From: Rosa chinensis
Taxonomy: Eukaryota; Streptophyta; Magnoliopsida; Rosales; Rosaceae
Assembly: GCF_002994745.2 (NCBI RefSeq)
Contig: NC_037090.1
Coordinates: forward strand, 7,313,501-7,377,500
Length of the DNA stretch: 64,000 nt
Reading direction: 5' to 3'
The notes below the pieces were generated by a model. That model did not search any database, had not been told where the DNA came from, and was given only the letters and a program-made list of their open reading frames with translations. Made by a program: the position numbers and the translations under genes. This document shows, in pieces, positions 23,903 to 34,150 of the stretch (the stretch's first letter is position 1; every line of letters begins with the position of its first letter).

Positions 23903-25744
23903 ATGGACATACTTCTCGAACTTTATTACTTACAAGATGTAAGAGCCAATGGTTTTCATGCGGAAACGCATTGTGAGAATGGACAAGAGTTCCTTTGCAT
24001 CACCTCTAATGACTACGGAAATAACCGAGTATTAGAGAAACTTATGTGTCGCTCTAGTGGGTTGTATGCAACCACTATTCGATTCATTGAATCCAACCAT
24101 GTCATGAGAGATGATTTATGGGATTCCGACACATATAGGCTTTGGCACGACCGTTTGGGACACCCAGGTCGTGACATGATGATCCGTATATTAAAGACTT
24201 CACACGGACATCCCTTTTTCAGAACGAAAAGAAGTAAAACTCGGTTTTTGGACACCGAAGGAGCCCCTGCGCCTCACGGCGCCGTTCACCCCCATATCCG
24301 GCCATCCTTGGCCTGCGCCGCCTTCCCCCTGCGGCCTCAGGGTGGCATTGACGCCACCAAGGCTCCTTTGTCTCCAACTTTTACTTCTAAAGTCACTTGT
24401 GCCTTTGTGGCTCAACCAAAATCCTCATTGGTTGTTTATAAAGCCCATCATTCGTTCTGCAAAGCCTGCTCTTTAGCAAAGTTAGGATCGAGACCATCCT
24501 ATGCAAAGGACACCAAAGAAAATATACCATTCTTGCAAAGAATCCAAGGTGATATTTGTGGACCTATTCAACCATCATGCGGACCATTTCAATATTTTAT
24601 GGTATTGGTTGATGCATCGACACGCTGGTCACATGTCATGCTATTGTCCACACGGAACGCTGCATTTGCTAAACTCCTAGCACAAATAATTAAGTTAAGG
24701 GCTCACCACCCTGATCATCCTATTAAGTCTATAAGATTAGATAATGCTGGAGAGTTTACATCAAAGACTTTTGATGATTATTGCATGTCCATTGGGATTG
24801 ATGTTGAACATCCTGTTCCTCATGTTCACACCCAAAATGGTCTCGCAGAAGCCGCCATTAAACGACTACAAATGGTCGCTAGGGCATTGGTAATGCGCAC
24901 CAATCTCCCTATTTCTGCTTGGGGCTATGCAATATTGCATGCAGCTGTGCTTATTCGTCTGAGGCCTACTGCCACTCAACCCTTTTCTGCGTCCCAGATG
25001 GTGACTGGGTATGAGCCCAATGTCTCACACTTACGCATATTTGGGTGCGCAGTTTATGTGCCAATTGCGCCTCCACAGCGCACCAAAATGGGTCCTCAAC
25101 GACGATTAGGCGTTTACGTTGGTTATGATTCTCCAACGATTATCCGCTACATAGAACCCTTGACAGGCGATCTCTTTACCGCAAGATTTGCGGATTGTCA
25201 CTTCGATGTGACAGTCTTCCCATCGTTAGGGGGAGATAGGAACACCAATGTTCAACAGGAACGACCGGAATTGTCGTGGTCTGTCCCCACTCTGTCTCAT
25301 CTTGATCCTCGAACCGCACAGTCCGAAATTGAAGTGCGGAGAATTCTCGATCTTCAGAACGTAGCAGATTCGATGCCTGATGCGTTTTCTGATATCGCTA
25401 AAGTGACGAGATCACACATACCTGCTGCAAACGTGCCTGCAAGGATTGATGTCCCTAAAACTAGAGGACATGACGCTAACTCAAGAGGATTTGAGCATGG
25501 CGCCAACGTCCCCTCTCACAGTGATGGTGACGTTGTGGCTAGGCCCATGGCTCCTGCCAGGAAGCGCGGGAGGCCTATAGGTTCGATGGATTCTCGCCCA
25601 AGAAAGAAAGCGAGTTTGGCACAAAATAATCCATTAATCATCGATATAAATAATCCATCTCATGAGAATATTCCGGATTATGGTTATCATTGGGGGACGC
25701 TCCAATGTCAGAACCAACTCCAGAGAATAGAGAGATCTCCATAA
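23903..25744 (+). CDS. Copia-2 GAG-pre-integrase and integrase
   Basis: 613-residue open frame. It begins downstream of where the protease should be; the sequence passes from the spacer directly into the stretch around HAETHCENGQ that follows protease in copia-1. Seen in order: WHDRLGHPG and CKAC zinc ligands, then the catalytic core with GDICGP (first D), LDNAGEF (second D) and LAEAAIK (E), and the GYDSP and RKRGRP regions typical of the integrase C-terminus. All catalytic residues are present. The last residues (after DYGY) are out of frame because of a 13-base deletion relative to copia-1. Confidence 0.9.
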   Translation: MDILLELYYLQDVRANGFHAETHCENGQEFLCITSNDYGNNRVLEKLMCRSSGLYATTIRFIESNHVMRDDLWDSDTYRLWHDRLGHPGRDMMIRILKTSHGHPFFRTKRSKTRFLDTEGAPAPHGAVHPHIRPSLACAAFPLRPQGGIDATKAPLSPTFTSKVTCAFVAQPKSSLVVYKAHHSFCKACSLAKLGSRPSYAKDTKENIPFLQRIQGDICGPIQPSCGPFQYFMVLVDASTRWSHVMLLSTRNAAFAKLLAQIIKLRAHHPDHPIKSIRLDNAGEFTSKTFDDYCMSIGIDVEHPVPHVHTQNGLAEAAIKRLQMVARALVMRTNLPISAWGYAILHAAVLIRLRPTATQPFSASQMVTGYEPNVSHLRIFGCAVYVPIAPPQRTKMGPQRRLGVYVGYDSPTIIRYIEPLTGDLFTARFADCHFDVTVFPSLGGDRNTNVQQERPELSWSVPTLSHLDPRTAQSEIEVRRILDLQNVADSMPDAFSDIAKVTRSHIPAANVPARIDVPKTRGHDANSRGFEHGANVPSHSDGDVVARPMAPARKRGRPIGSMDSRPRKKASLAQNNPLIIDINNPSHENIPDYGYHWGTLQCQNQLQRIERSP

Positions 25745-27609
25745 ATTACACTAGTGTACATGAGATGATGGATAGAAATTCTATGGCAATTGATGATGCA
25801 TTTGCATATCATATTGCGAAAGGGATTATAGAATATGATGATATCGAACCTCGCTCTGTTGAAGAATGTCAACGAAGAGCAGATTGGCCTAAATGGAAAG
25901 ATGCGATCCAGGTTGAATTGGATTCACTAACAAAGAGACAGGTATTTGGGCCTGTAACGCAGACACCCCCAAGTGTAAAACCTGTTGGCCATAAATGGGT
26001 CTTTGTTAGAAAGCGTAATGAGAAAAATGAGGTGGTAAGATATAAAGCCCGCCTTGTGGCGCAAGGTTTCTCACAACGCCCTGGAATCGACTACGAGGAG
26101 ACATATTCTCCCGTAATGGACGTTATAACGTTCCGCTACCTTGTCAATTTGGTAGTTTCCGAAAAACTTGACATGCAGCTTATGGATGTGGTTACAACAT
26201 ATCTCTATGGGGATCTAGATTCAGAGATATATATGAAGGTTCCAGATGGACTTCAATTACCCAAATCAAGTGTCTCTAAACCACGGAGCGCGTTTTCAAT
26301 AAGATTAAAACGCTCACTATATGGATTAAAACAATCTGGACGGATGTGGTATAACCGTCTAAGTGACTACTTGATTGGGAAGGGATATATTAACAATGAA
26401 ATATGCCCATGCGTGTTCATTAAAAGAACAAGTTCCGGATTTGCAATCGTAGCAGTTTATGTCGATGACATGAACCTAATTGGAACTCTAGATGAGTTAA
26501 AGGAAACTGCTAATTACTTGAAATCCGAATTTGAGATGAAAGATCTTGGGAAAACACGGTTTTGTCTCGGTTTAGAACTCGAGCACCGTAGTGATGGGAT
26601 TTTGATCCATCAGTCTGCATATACTCAGAAAATTCTAAGGCGCTTTAATGAAGATAAAGCAAAGCCTGCGAGTACTCCCATGATCGGCCGTAGTCTTGAG
26701 CCCGGAAAAGATCCGTTTCGTCCAAGGGATGAGGACGAAGAACCCCTAGAGGCCGAAGTGCCCTATTTAAGTGCAATAGGCTCATTATTGTACTTAGCTC
26801 AATGCACAAGACCGGATATCTCATTCGCAGTGAACTTGTTAGCTCGACACAGCTCTGCGCCAACACGCCGCCATTGGATTGGTGTAAAGACCATCTTTCG
26901 ATACCTAAGAGGTACGATTGATATGGGCCTATTCTATCCCTACAGAGAGAAAAGGAATGACGGAAAATTGGGATCGGACCCCAAAAGGCAAAACGCCCCC
27001 TTCCATGGAATGGCCGCCGGCCATGTTGCCGGCGCCGGCGCCGCCGCCTGTCATGGTGGCCGGCGTCCTCCTATCTCCCTCCATCAAAACGACAATGATG
27101 TCTTGATGGGTTTTGCTGATGCAGGGTACCTCTCTGACCCTCACAAAGGTCGCTCCCAAACAGGTTATGTCTTTACCATGGGAAGCACTGCGATATCTTG
27201 GAGGTCTACGAAACAGACCCTTGTTGCTACTTCCTCAAATCATGCAGAGATTATTGCTCTACATGAAGCTGTACGTGAATGTGTATGGCTAAGGTCTGTA
27301 ATTCGACACATTCAAGGAAGTTGTGGTTTGAAGTCTACCACAGATGAACCTACATGCATTTATGAGGATAATGCAGCTTGTATTGAACAAATGAAGTTAG
27401 GTTTCATCAAAGGCAACAACACCAAACATATATCGCCTAAGTTCTTTTATAATCAGCAACAACAATCACTTCTAAAGATTGAAGTGAATCAAATCCGATC
27501 AGAGGATAATGTAGCGGACTTATTCACTAAGTCGTTACCTAAATCCACCTTCGAGAAACATGTGAAGAGTATCGGATTGAGAAAGTTATCCGAACTCCCA
27601 CGATTGTAG
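25690..27609 (+). CDS. Copia-2 reverse transcriptase and RNase H
   Basis: 639-residue open frame overlapping the integrase frame by 55 bp in another register. It carries the RT entry segment (WPKWKDAIQVELDSL), KARLVAQG, the catalytic YVDD in AVYVDDMNLIG and the RNase H FADAGYLSD and CIYEDNAA motifs, ending SELPRL. Between RT and RNase H is a GC-rich insert (about 26970-27095) reading as Ala/Gly/His-rich residues that breaks the usual short linker but keeps the frame. Apart from the upstream frameshift, RT and RNase H look complete. Confidence 0.92.
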   Translation: MGDAPMSEPTPENREISINYTSVHEMMDRNSMAIDDAFAYHIAKGIIEYDDIEPRSVEECQRRADWPKWKDAIQVELDSLTKRQVFGPVTQTPPSVKPVGHKWVFVRKRNEKNEVVRYKARLVAQGFSQRPGIDYEETYSPVMDVITFRYLVNLVVSEKLDMQLMDVVTTYLYGDLDSEIYMKVPDGLQLPKSSVSKPRSAFSIRLKRSLYGLKQSGRMWYNRLSDYLIGKGYINNEICPCVFIKRTSSGFAIVAVYVDDMNLIGTLDELKETANYLKSEFEMKDLGKTRFCLGLELEHRSDGILIHQSAYTQKILRRFNEDKAKPASTPMIGRSLEPGKDPFRPRDEDEEPLEAEVPYLSAIGSLLYLAQCTRPDISFAVNLLARHSSAPTRRHWIGVKTIFRYLRGTIDMGLFYPYREKRNDGKLGSDPKRQNAPFHGMAAGHVAGAGAAACHGGRRPPISLHQNDNDVLMGFADAGYLSDPHKGRSQTGYVFTMGSTAISWRSTKQTLVATSSNHAEIIALHEAVRECVWLRSVIRHIQGSCGLKSTTDEPTCIYEDNAACIEQMKLGFIKGNNTKHISPKFFYNQQQQSLLKIEVNQIRSEDNVADLFTKSLPKSTFEKHVKSIGLRKLSELPRL

Positions 27610-27807
27610 CAATCAGGGGGAGATATCGACATCAGGGGGAGTTATGATGTCTACATGTTCGATCTCGAAGAGTGAAGGACGTGTTGTGCTCTTTTTGTCC
27701 TTCGACCAGGATTATTTTTGTCCCACAGGGTTTTTGTTACCTGGCAAGGTTTTTAACGAGGCAACGGATGAAGCGTCACCACCAAGTTTGAGCGGCACAA
27801 GGGGGAG

Positions 27808-28015
27808 TGTTGAAGGAAAATCAAGTTTAGTGTGCCTTATCAAACTAGGAATAGGAATAGGAGAGAAGGTTCTAGATTTCTCAATCCTACACGGATTGGT
27901 ATTCCTTGTAACATTAGAACTAGCACTTTGTAATCCCTATATATAGGGCTCATATTCTCAATAATAAGAACACATCTCTCTCATCAATCTCTCTCAAATA
28001 CATTATACTTAAACA
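27808..28015 (+). repeat. 3' LTR of copia-2
   Basis: 208 bp, identical to the 5' LTR but for one C/T and one C/A difference. Preceded by the polypurine tract aagggggag. Confidence 0.96.
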
Positions 28016-28020
28016 AGCAA

Positions 28021-28110
28021 TAGTTTTTTCAACAATTAGAATAGTAACCTTCTCAACGTACAATTGGAGTTTATTCAACAACATCCATAAGCCGGTTTAA
28101 TTTTGAATCA
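28021..28110 (-). pseudogene. Coding-like fragment interrupted by copia-2 (left half)
   Basis: Minus-strand continuation of the frame at 21226-21497; it includes LQLYVEKVTILIVEKTIALF up to the insertion. A frameshift near 28078 precedes it, so the host sequence was already decaying. Confidence 0.4.
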
Positions 28111-31100
28111 ACAGCCACTACTGCAAGTTGAGGTAGGAATCCCTATTCATCTAACCTGTCAGAGAAGTATCAACCTTGAGGAAAGTTTGGGGAAAAGATA
28201 TGTGGAGTTGAGTTTTAGGTTTGTTTTTCCAAATTTTAAGTTTGAAAGAAAGATTTTGAAGGAATGCCAGGGTGGTAGATTGTAAGAAAGATACTAGGTG
28301 AGGTACTGTAATCATAATTTGTTTTATCAAACCCTATGAAGGTTAACAAAAAGTTACCTTCATAAACAAAAGAAAGTAAAAGAAACGGAGAGGAAAAAGT
28401 AGTAAAGCATGTGAGTCACCGGCTGACAGCTGAACCCACCATGTTGGTGCCATAACAAAGAAAAATGAACAGACTTCTCTATCCTTCTTGCTGAAGCAAC
28501 AAGCGCATATTTTATGAAGAGTTTCATGAGGATGAGTATTCTTTATGCTATTCATGGGCCTGTAGATGGCAAGCTTGATAGCTTTTAGGCTTTTCTTCAT
28601 TCCAAAAAGGGAAGATGAGTGTGTAACCAAAAAAAAAAAAAAAAAAGGGAAGATGAGTGTAGCATTTAGAACTTAGGCAGGTCCAAAGATGGTTGTGAAT
28701 TGGGTTAGGCCTTTCTGTTTTCATCTGGCTTTGACAGATTTTCAGTAGGAGTATTGTGTTTGAAGACTGAAATAGGGTCCGATAGGTTTCCACATTATTT
28801 GATCTCTCAACTTAGAAGTTTGCAATCTTGTAAGGCTAACTACAGTTTTTTTTTCTTTTTTCTGTTTTTTGACAAAGACTAACTACATATGTTTGGATAA
28901 TTAGCTAGATTCAAACAGTCCTGAATCTGTTTCAGAAGGTTTTACTTCTCTACTGATACCAAGTTGATGCACAATGCACTTGTAAAATAATTGCCATTCG
29001 TTGAGGTTTGAATAGTTGTTGTGGTTGAGAATGAGGCGGAGAAAGAGATAGATGGATTTACGAATAGGGCCTTGGTCTGAGATGGATTAGATACTGAAGT
29101 GTCTGCATGTCATGGACCTCAGTTCACTTTTTTTGTTGGTTATGATATTGATTAGACACCTATAATCAAAATCTGTTTAGGCAAAGCACCAATGAGACTG
29201 AAACACCAGTTCTCAAAAGCACACACTGATTGAGACTCAATTTTCTGAAAGCATAATTCCTATTAGAATCTCCAACAGTTGGTTTAAGGGCATAAGCTCT
29301 CTCCCAAATTAGAAGTAATGATGTAAACGAGGGCGAGAAAGTTGACTATCATTTCCCACTAGAAAGCAAAAGCAAATGTGTAATTATGCAAGGATGGGGT
29401 ACAAAGTGAGCAATTCAACCAGACAAGCTTTTTGATAATTGATGGGGTTAATTTAATGGCTTCAAACAGTTTGCTTATAATGTTGCCTTCATATTGAATT
29501 AAAGTCAATTACCCCTGCAACTTACACAATTTGACACTAATCAACTCTTTCCTACATCATTATGTGTTGCTAATGGGGAATCAACGGTAGAGTTTTTACT
29601 TATAATGATTGTGATCGAGATCTTAAGCTTCTAGATATGGGAATTAAGCAAACGTCAGGGCTCATGATACTGATGCTCATGTTTCTATCATAATCATCAC
29701 TGTGTGACAAGATAATTAAGTTTTAGTTGTGATTTAACTAAATCTCATGAGAAAGCCATGTGCTTATGTTTCCAACTAGGTCTAATGGGCCAATTGAGTA
29801 GATACATTAAGGTCATCTCATATGTAACCTTTCTAGGCTCTACCAGATTCATCTCTCCAGCAACACAATGTGGTGTGTTTCCCACAAATTCTTTTCCTTC
29901 ACAAGTTTCCTAAGCACTTCTTAGCCATAAACTTGGGGCAAAGCACTAAAGGGTTATCTCATTCATAATCTTAATTATAAGAGAACATGCATAAGCATAC
30001 AAAAAACCAGCAAAAAAAATCCCCTAAATCCAAACTGGTATTAGGCTGCTGTCATCGCAGTCATAATCCTAATTATCGTGATTTGAATGGTTAGTCTGAC
30101 ATAAATATCTGTAGTTTAAAGAACTTACTTAGCAGTGAGTGTCATTCTGTTAAACTGAGTAAAAGGTTTCTCTTTGCAGTCAATTAGTTGTCGGTTTTAG
30201 AATGAATTAGCTTATGAAAAGATGGCTTTAAGGGATAGTGCAAAAGAGGGGCATCTCCATTTTTCAAGGGCATATGGATTATGTCTCCCTCCATCTCAAT
30301 AACTTTTTTCATTATGATCTTCCCCAAATCTCTCTCTCCATGAATTTCATTTTACAAATTTCCAATCAAATTCGGCCTGTTGTATCGTGCCTTTTTCTTT
30401 ACTTAAGATGTTGTGATTTACACTTGCTTAAATGATGAATGCATTTAAAGTAGTGCTAATAATAGTTTATCAAAAACCTCCCACATGATGATAGCTCACA
30501 CTTTGCCTAAGATACAGAGAACTAATTAAGTTCTGATAAGACTTTCTTCTTTCCACAGAAGAATATGTGAACCCCAACTCTGAGAGAACCTGAGTGGAAA
30601 TTTTTTCTGTAAAGTGAGCTCACACAAATCAACTGATGCAAAAGCTTTTATCTTTATAGAATGAAGGAAATAACCAGAGAACAGAACTAAATACATGTGT
30701 GTTAACGTTGTCAATCACTTTCTCTAGCTAGGTCTGCTGGAGCTTAAATTAGAGAGAAGAGTAGGGTTACTTTTTTCATTGTATGGATGATTCTAATGCA
30801 AAGCTGCAAGACTCTTTATGAGTCTTACAGATTAATCTTTCTTCTTCTCAAATGGTACAGTGGACCACTTAATAATCAAACTAGGTAATTAATAAAAGGG
30901 CATGGGCCTGCAGAGACTGATATTACATATATGCTGATTAACAAAAGACCCACAACCCTATTTCTAGGCAATTTCATTTTTGATGTGTTGTTCTTGAAAG
31001 TGAATAACTTTTTGGGACCAATATATTGCCTCTTACATGCATTGTAAGTTCTCAAGTAGATATATTTTCTAGCTAGTCCAGCTCAGATAGTTGTAATATA

Positions 31101-32286
31101 CTAATGTACATTAATTTCAAGTAGTGATTTTGGATTAGATCTGTCCCATCCTTTGTCTGGCCATGATTACTAAAGTGTTTAAGAGGGCAACCCCTTATGC
31201 ACCTCTCTTGTCCTTAATTGATGACCCTTGAACAGTACTACAATGCAAACATTATCTTGATTAACATCAACATGAATCAAGCTAAAGCCCTCCCTTTGTG
31301 TGGTTCTTGAGGCTTTAGGGTACTAGATGGAGTAATGGACCAAGAACTAGAATATTCCGCAGGTAAATTACATTTCAATGCAGACCAAGGTAAATGAAGA
31401 AGAAGAAGAAGAAAAAGAAAATGAAATGAATTCTTTAAAACCTTCCAATCATTTGAAGACAGAGGACAGAGATTCATTCATTCCCTAGATAACAGGGTCA
31501 AAAAGATAAAAAGAAGAAGAGCTAGTATTAAACTAAGAAGTAAACCCCATATTAACCAATTTTCTATATGCAGAGAGTGGATTAAAGAAAGGTGAAAAAC
31601 CCAGAAATGACAGCAAAGCTTAAGCCGACAGATGATTAAATATGTGATTTGGGATAAGCAAAAAGAACGAGGGGAATAAACATGTAACCATAGTTGACTT
31701 ATTCATAGAACAGCTCATAGGGTTCATGATGAGGCATGGAGATTACAAGCATCTTCTTATGGGGTCTGGTTTTAATTAATTAATACTTCAAATATAAACA
31801 CAGAGGGATGTCTGAATTGAGACATTGCTAATGTCAAGGGAAGCTTCATAATACAAAGGGCAAGTGGACAGGCTATTACGGAAAGTTATTATTATTATTC
31901 TTATCATCTTCATCTTGATCAAGAGGAATGTGTTTAGTTAAGGAGAAATAATTGTTTATTTATATGGGGAAGACATTTACTAGTTTGGATGTTTGTATCC
32001 CATGCATACTCTATGATGTAGGACAAGAATGGGCTTGGTTTAGCCGAAAAATTAAAAAAATAAAGAAGCGGCGTGGAATCAAGAAGAGTGATTGAAAAAT
32101 AGGAAATTCACGCATAATGAGGTTACTAGCCGCTGCAATATCCAAGAAAATTTGGTTTTGAACTTTTCAGGTTTTTCGTGGGAAAAGTCAGGGTCTGGAT
32201 TGTGAATCAAATTGGAGTAAATTTTGGTTAGAATGTCTGTTTGAAACGCATGATACCTTTCTGGAATGTGAATGACGAGATCTTCA
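28111..32286. other. Long AT-rich intergenic region
   Basis: No coding region, RNA gene or intact transposon that I can support, apart from the tiny LINE-type insertion at 28604-28660. A plain AT-rich spacer with scattered short frames. Confidence 0.45.
28604..28660 (+). mobile_element. Ultra-short LINE-type insertion
   Basis: The 19-bp sequence aaaaagggaagatgagtgt occurs twice (28604-28622, 28642-28660), separated only by gtaacc and a run of A. The LINE at 42682-43410 ends in the same taacc plus poly-A. This looks like a target duplication around a LINE copy truncated to its last few bases. Confidence 0.6.
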
Positions 32287-32486
32287 AGACTCACTTTAGT
32301 GAGCCCTAATATATTTAGACCAAAATATATTGTTTTAATTATCTGATTCGAGATTTAATATCTTTAAGGCTAGTTTTACATTTGTTTTAGGATTCTTTTT
32401 ATTTAGGTTTTTATTTTCCTTTTTAATTTGGATTCTTTAGGATTTATTGTTTAATTATGATTATGATTAGATAAAGCACCATCATG

Positions 32487-33040
32487 TAGGGGTCGTCAAT
32501 GGGCAGCCCTGCCCAAAATTAATGGGCTCGGGCCGGGCTTCTCTTAAAAATCAAGGCCCAGGGCCGCCCATGGGCCCAGGGCCTTTCGAGCTTTTTAGGG
32601 CCGGGCCGGGCCGGGCTTTTTTGGGTGGGCAGGGCCTAGCCCATTATATTTATATGTCATATTATTTTGTTAAAAAAATACAAAAACCTATGAAAAAATG
32701 ATGATATGTTAATTATCGAACAAAATAAAATACAAAATTAAAAAAACATATGGCCTAATGCAATAATTAGTTCAATATAACTACATAAAAATATATTAAT
32801 ACAAAATTTGAATAGGCTTTCGGGCAGGCTTATAAGGCCGAGCCGGGCGGGCTTTAATGGGCATATAACGGGCCGGGCGGCGGGCCTGGCCTGGGCTTTG
32901 AACCCTCCGCCCTAGCCCTGCCTCGTGCCCAATGGGCAGGGCCGAGGTGGGCTTTTCTGCGGGCCGGGCCGGGCTTTTGCCCACTGGGCCGGGAGGGTGC
33001 CCATGGGCTTTTAGGGCCGCGGGCCAAATGATGACCCCTA
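32487..33040 (+). mobile_element. hAT-type non-autonomous element, GGGCC-rich
   Basis: 554 bp, flanked by a perfect 8-bp duplication CCATCATG (32479-32486 and 33041-33048). The terminal inverted repeats are taggggtc(g/a)tca. The interior is strongly GC-rich near both ends, with repeated gggccgggc. Eight-base duplications and short TIRs place it in the hAT superfamily. Fragments of the same family are at 51478-51680 and 60406-60520. Confidence 0.85.
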
Positions 33041-33231
33041 CCATCATGCAATGTATTAAGATCATTTTATCAAATCAAATTTAATAAAATGAGAGATTTT
33101 TCTCAAGTTCTCTGGTGGATTCCAGATTTATCTTTTAAGGGTTTATTGCTTGTAAACCTAGGTTACTTCTGACTGTGTCAGGTGGTATCAGAGTAGGTCT
33201 TTCCTGTCTCTCTTATTTACCTTGATTATCC

Positions 33232-33994
33232 ATGGGTGACGAACGTACTACCCCAGTTACAAGAGCGGATTTGGATGCCCTTACCGCTTAGATGATTGCA
33301 CAGATGACCGCAGCCGTGAACGCTCAAATGGCAGCCATGAACGCTTAAATTGCAGAATTTCGTGGGTTGTTGGAAGGAAGAAACAACAACAACAACTGTA
33401 ACAGAGGTGGGGAAGGACAACGTGCTAGAGCTCCACGTGGTGGTGGAGGTGATATTAATTATGATTCCGAGGTTCTCATAACTAAGGCTGATATTCCTTA
33501 CTTTTTTGGTCACATGAGCGCAGAGGATTTTCTGGATTGACAGGTTAAAGTGGATAGATTCTTTGAGATCATGGAGATTCCAGAACACAAGCAAGCTAAG
33601 ATGGTTTCTTAGAAGCTGAAGAAAGATGTTGCTTATTGGTGGGATCAGTTGCAGAGCTCTCGTCAAAGACAAAGAAAATAGCGTATTCGGACATGGCGGA
33701 AGATGAAAGGTCTTCTTAGCGAAAAAATTTTTGCCTAGAGATTTTTCGATCAAGAATGACCCTCTTAAAGTTTTTGAGAAGAAGTTAAAGTCCAAAGAGT
33801 TTTCTTTGCCCGTTGAGATCAATAGTTTATCTGAAGAAAAGCCAGAAAATTTTCTAATGGAAGAAGCTCCACAAGAAATCATCCATGATGATCAAGAAGA
33901 TGTTAAAGATGAAATTGCTCATGAAGACATGGTTATTTGTAATGATGAAGTCTTGGATCTTGAAATAAATAATTCAGAACCCGATGTCATTTAA
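33232..33994 (+). pseudogene. Gypsy gag pseudogene
   Basis: From ATG at 33232 the gypsy gag frame is cut by TAG, TAA, TGA and two further TAG codons before 33690, then shifts register; a 264-bp open piece (33731-33994) continues with LPRDFSIKNDP and an acidic tail to a TAA. At least three of the stops fit C-to-T type changes of Gln or Trp codons. Confidence 0.75.
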
Positions 33995-34150
33995 GAATGC
34001 AACCTTGAGAGTCAAGAAGAATCTCCTAAGGTTGTCTATGAAAGCCAAAATGCAAATGATAGACTCATGTATGGTGTTGAGTTCATGATTGTGCCATCTG
34101 AATATGCAAAAGATCCGGCTAATAATCCACAGGTTCTTGTCCTTTATTGA

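Larger units (their letters stand above)
21498..28015 (+). mobile_element. Copia-2: young, protease-less Ty1/copia element
   Basis: 6518 bp, flanked by a perfect 5-bp target duplication AGCAA (21493-21497 and 28016-28020). Its two 208-bp LTRs differ at only two positions, so insertion is recent. Internal order: leader, gag, non-coding spacer, integrase frame (23903-25744), RT/RNase H frame (25690-27609). The zinc knuckle and protease are missing, and a 13-base loss near 25687 shifts the frame between integrase and RT. It is closely related to copia-1 in pol, but the LTRs differ in sequence. Confidence 0.96.
32287..34150 (+). mobile_element. Decayed Ty3/gypsy element: LTR, primer site and gag remnant
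   Basis: A tggtatcagag primer-binding site (33183-33193, complementary to initiator tRNA-Met) directly follows LTR-like sequence ending ctgtgtcagg. A gag-like frame begins MGDERTTPV at 33232 with DFLDxQVKVDRFFE and VAYWWDQLQ motifs of gypsy gag. The 5' LTR start is uncertain (perhaps near 32299), and it is split by the hAT element at 32487-33040. No pol or 3' LTR was found, so the element is truncated on the right. Confidence 0.7.
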
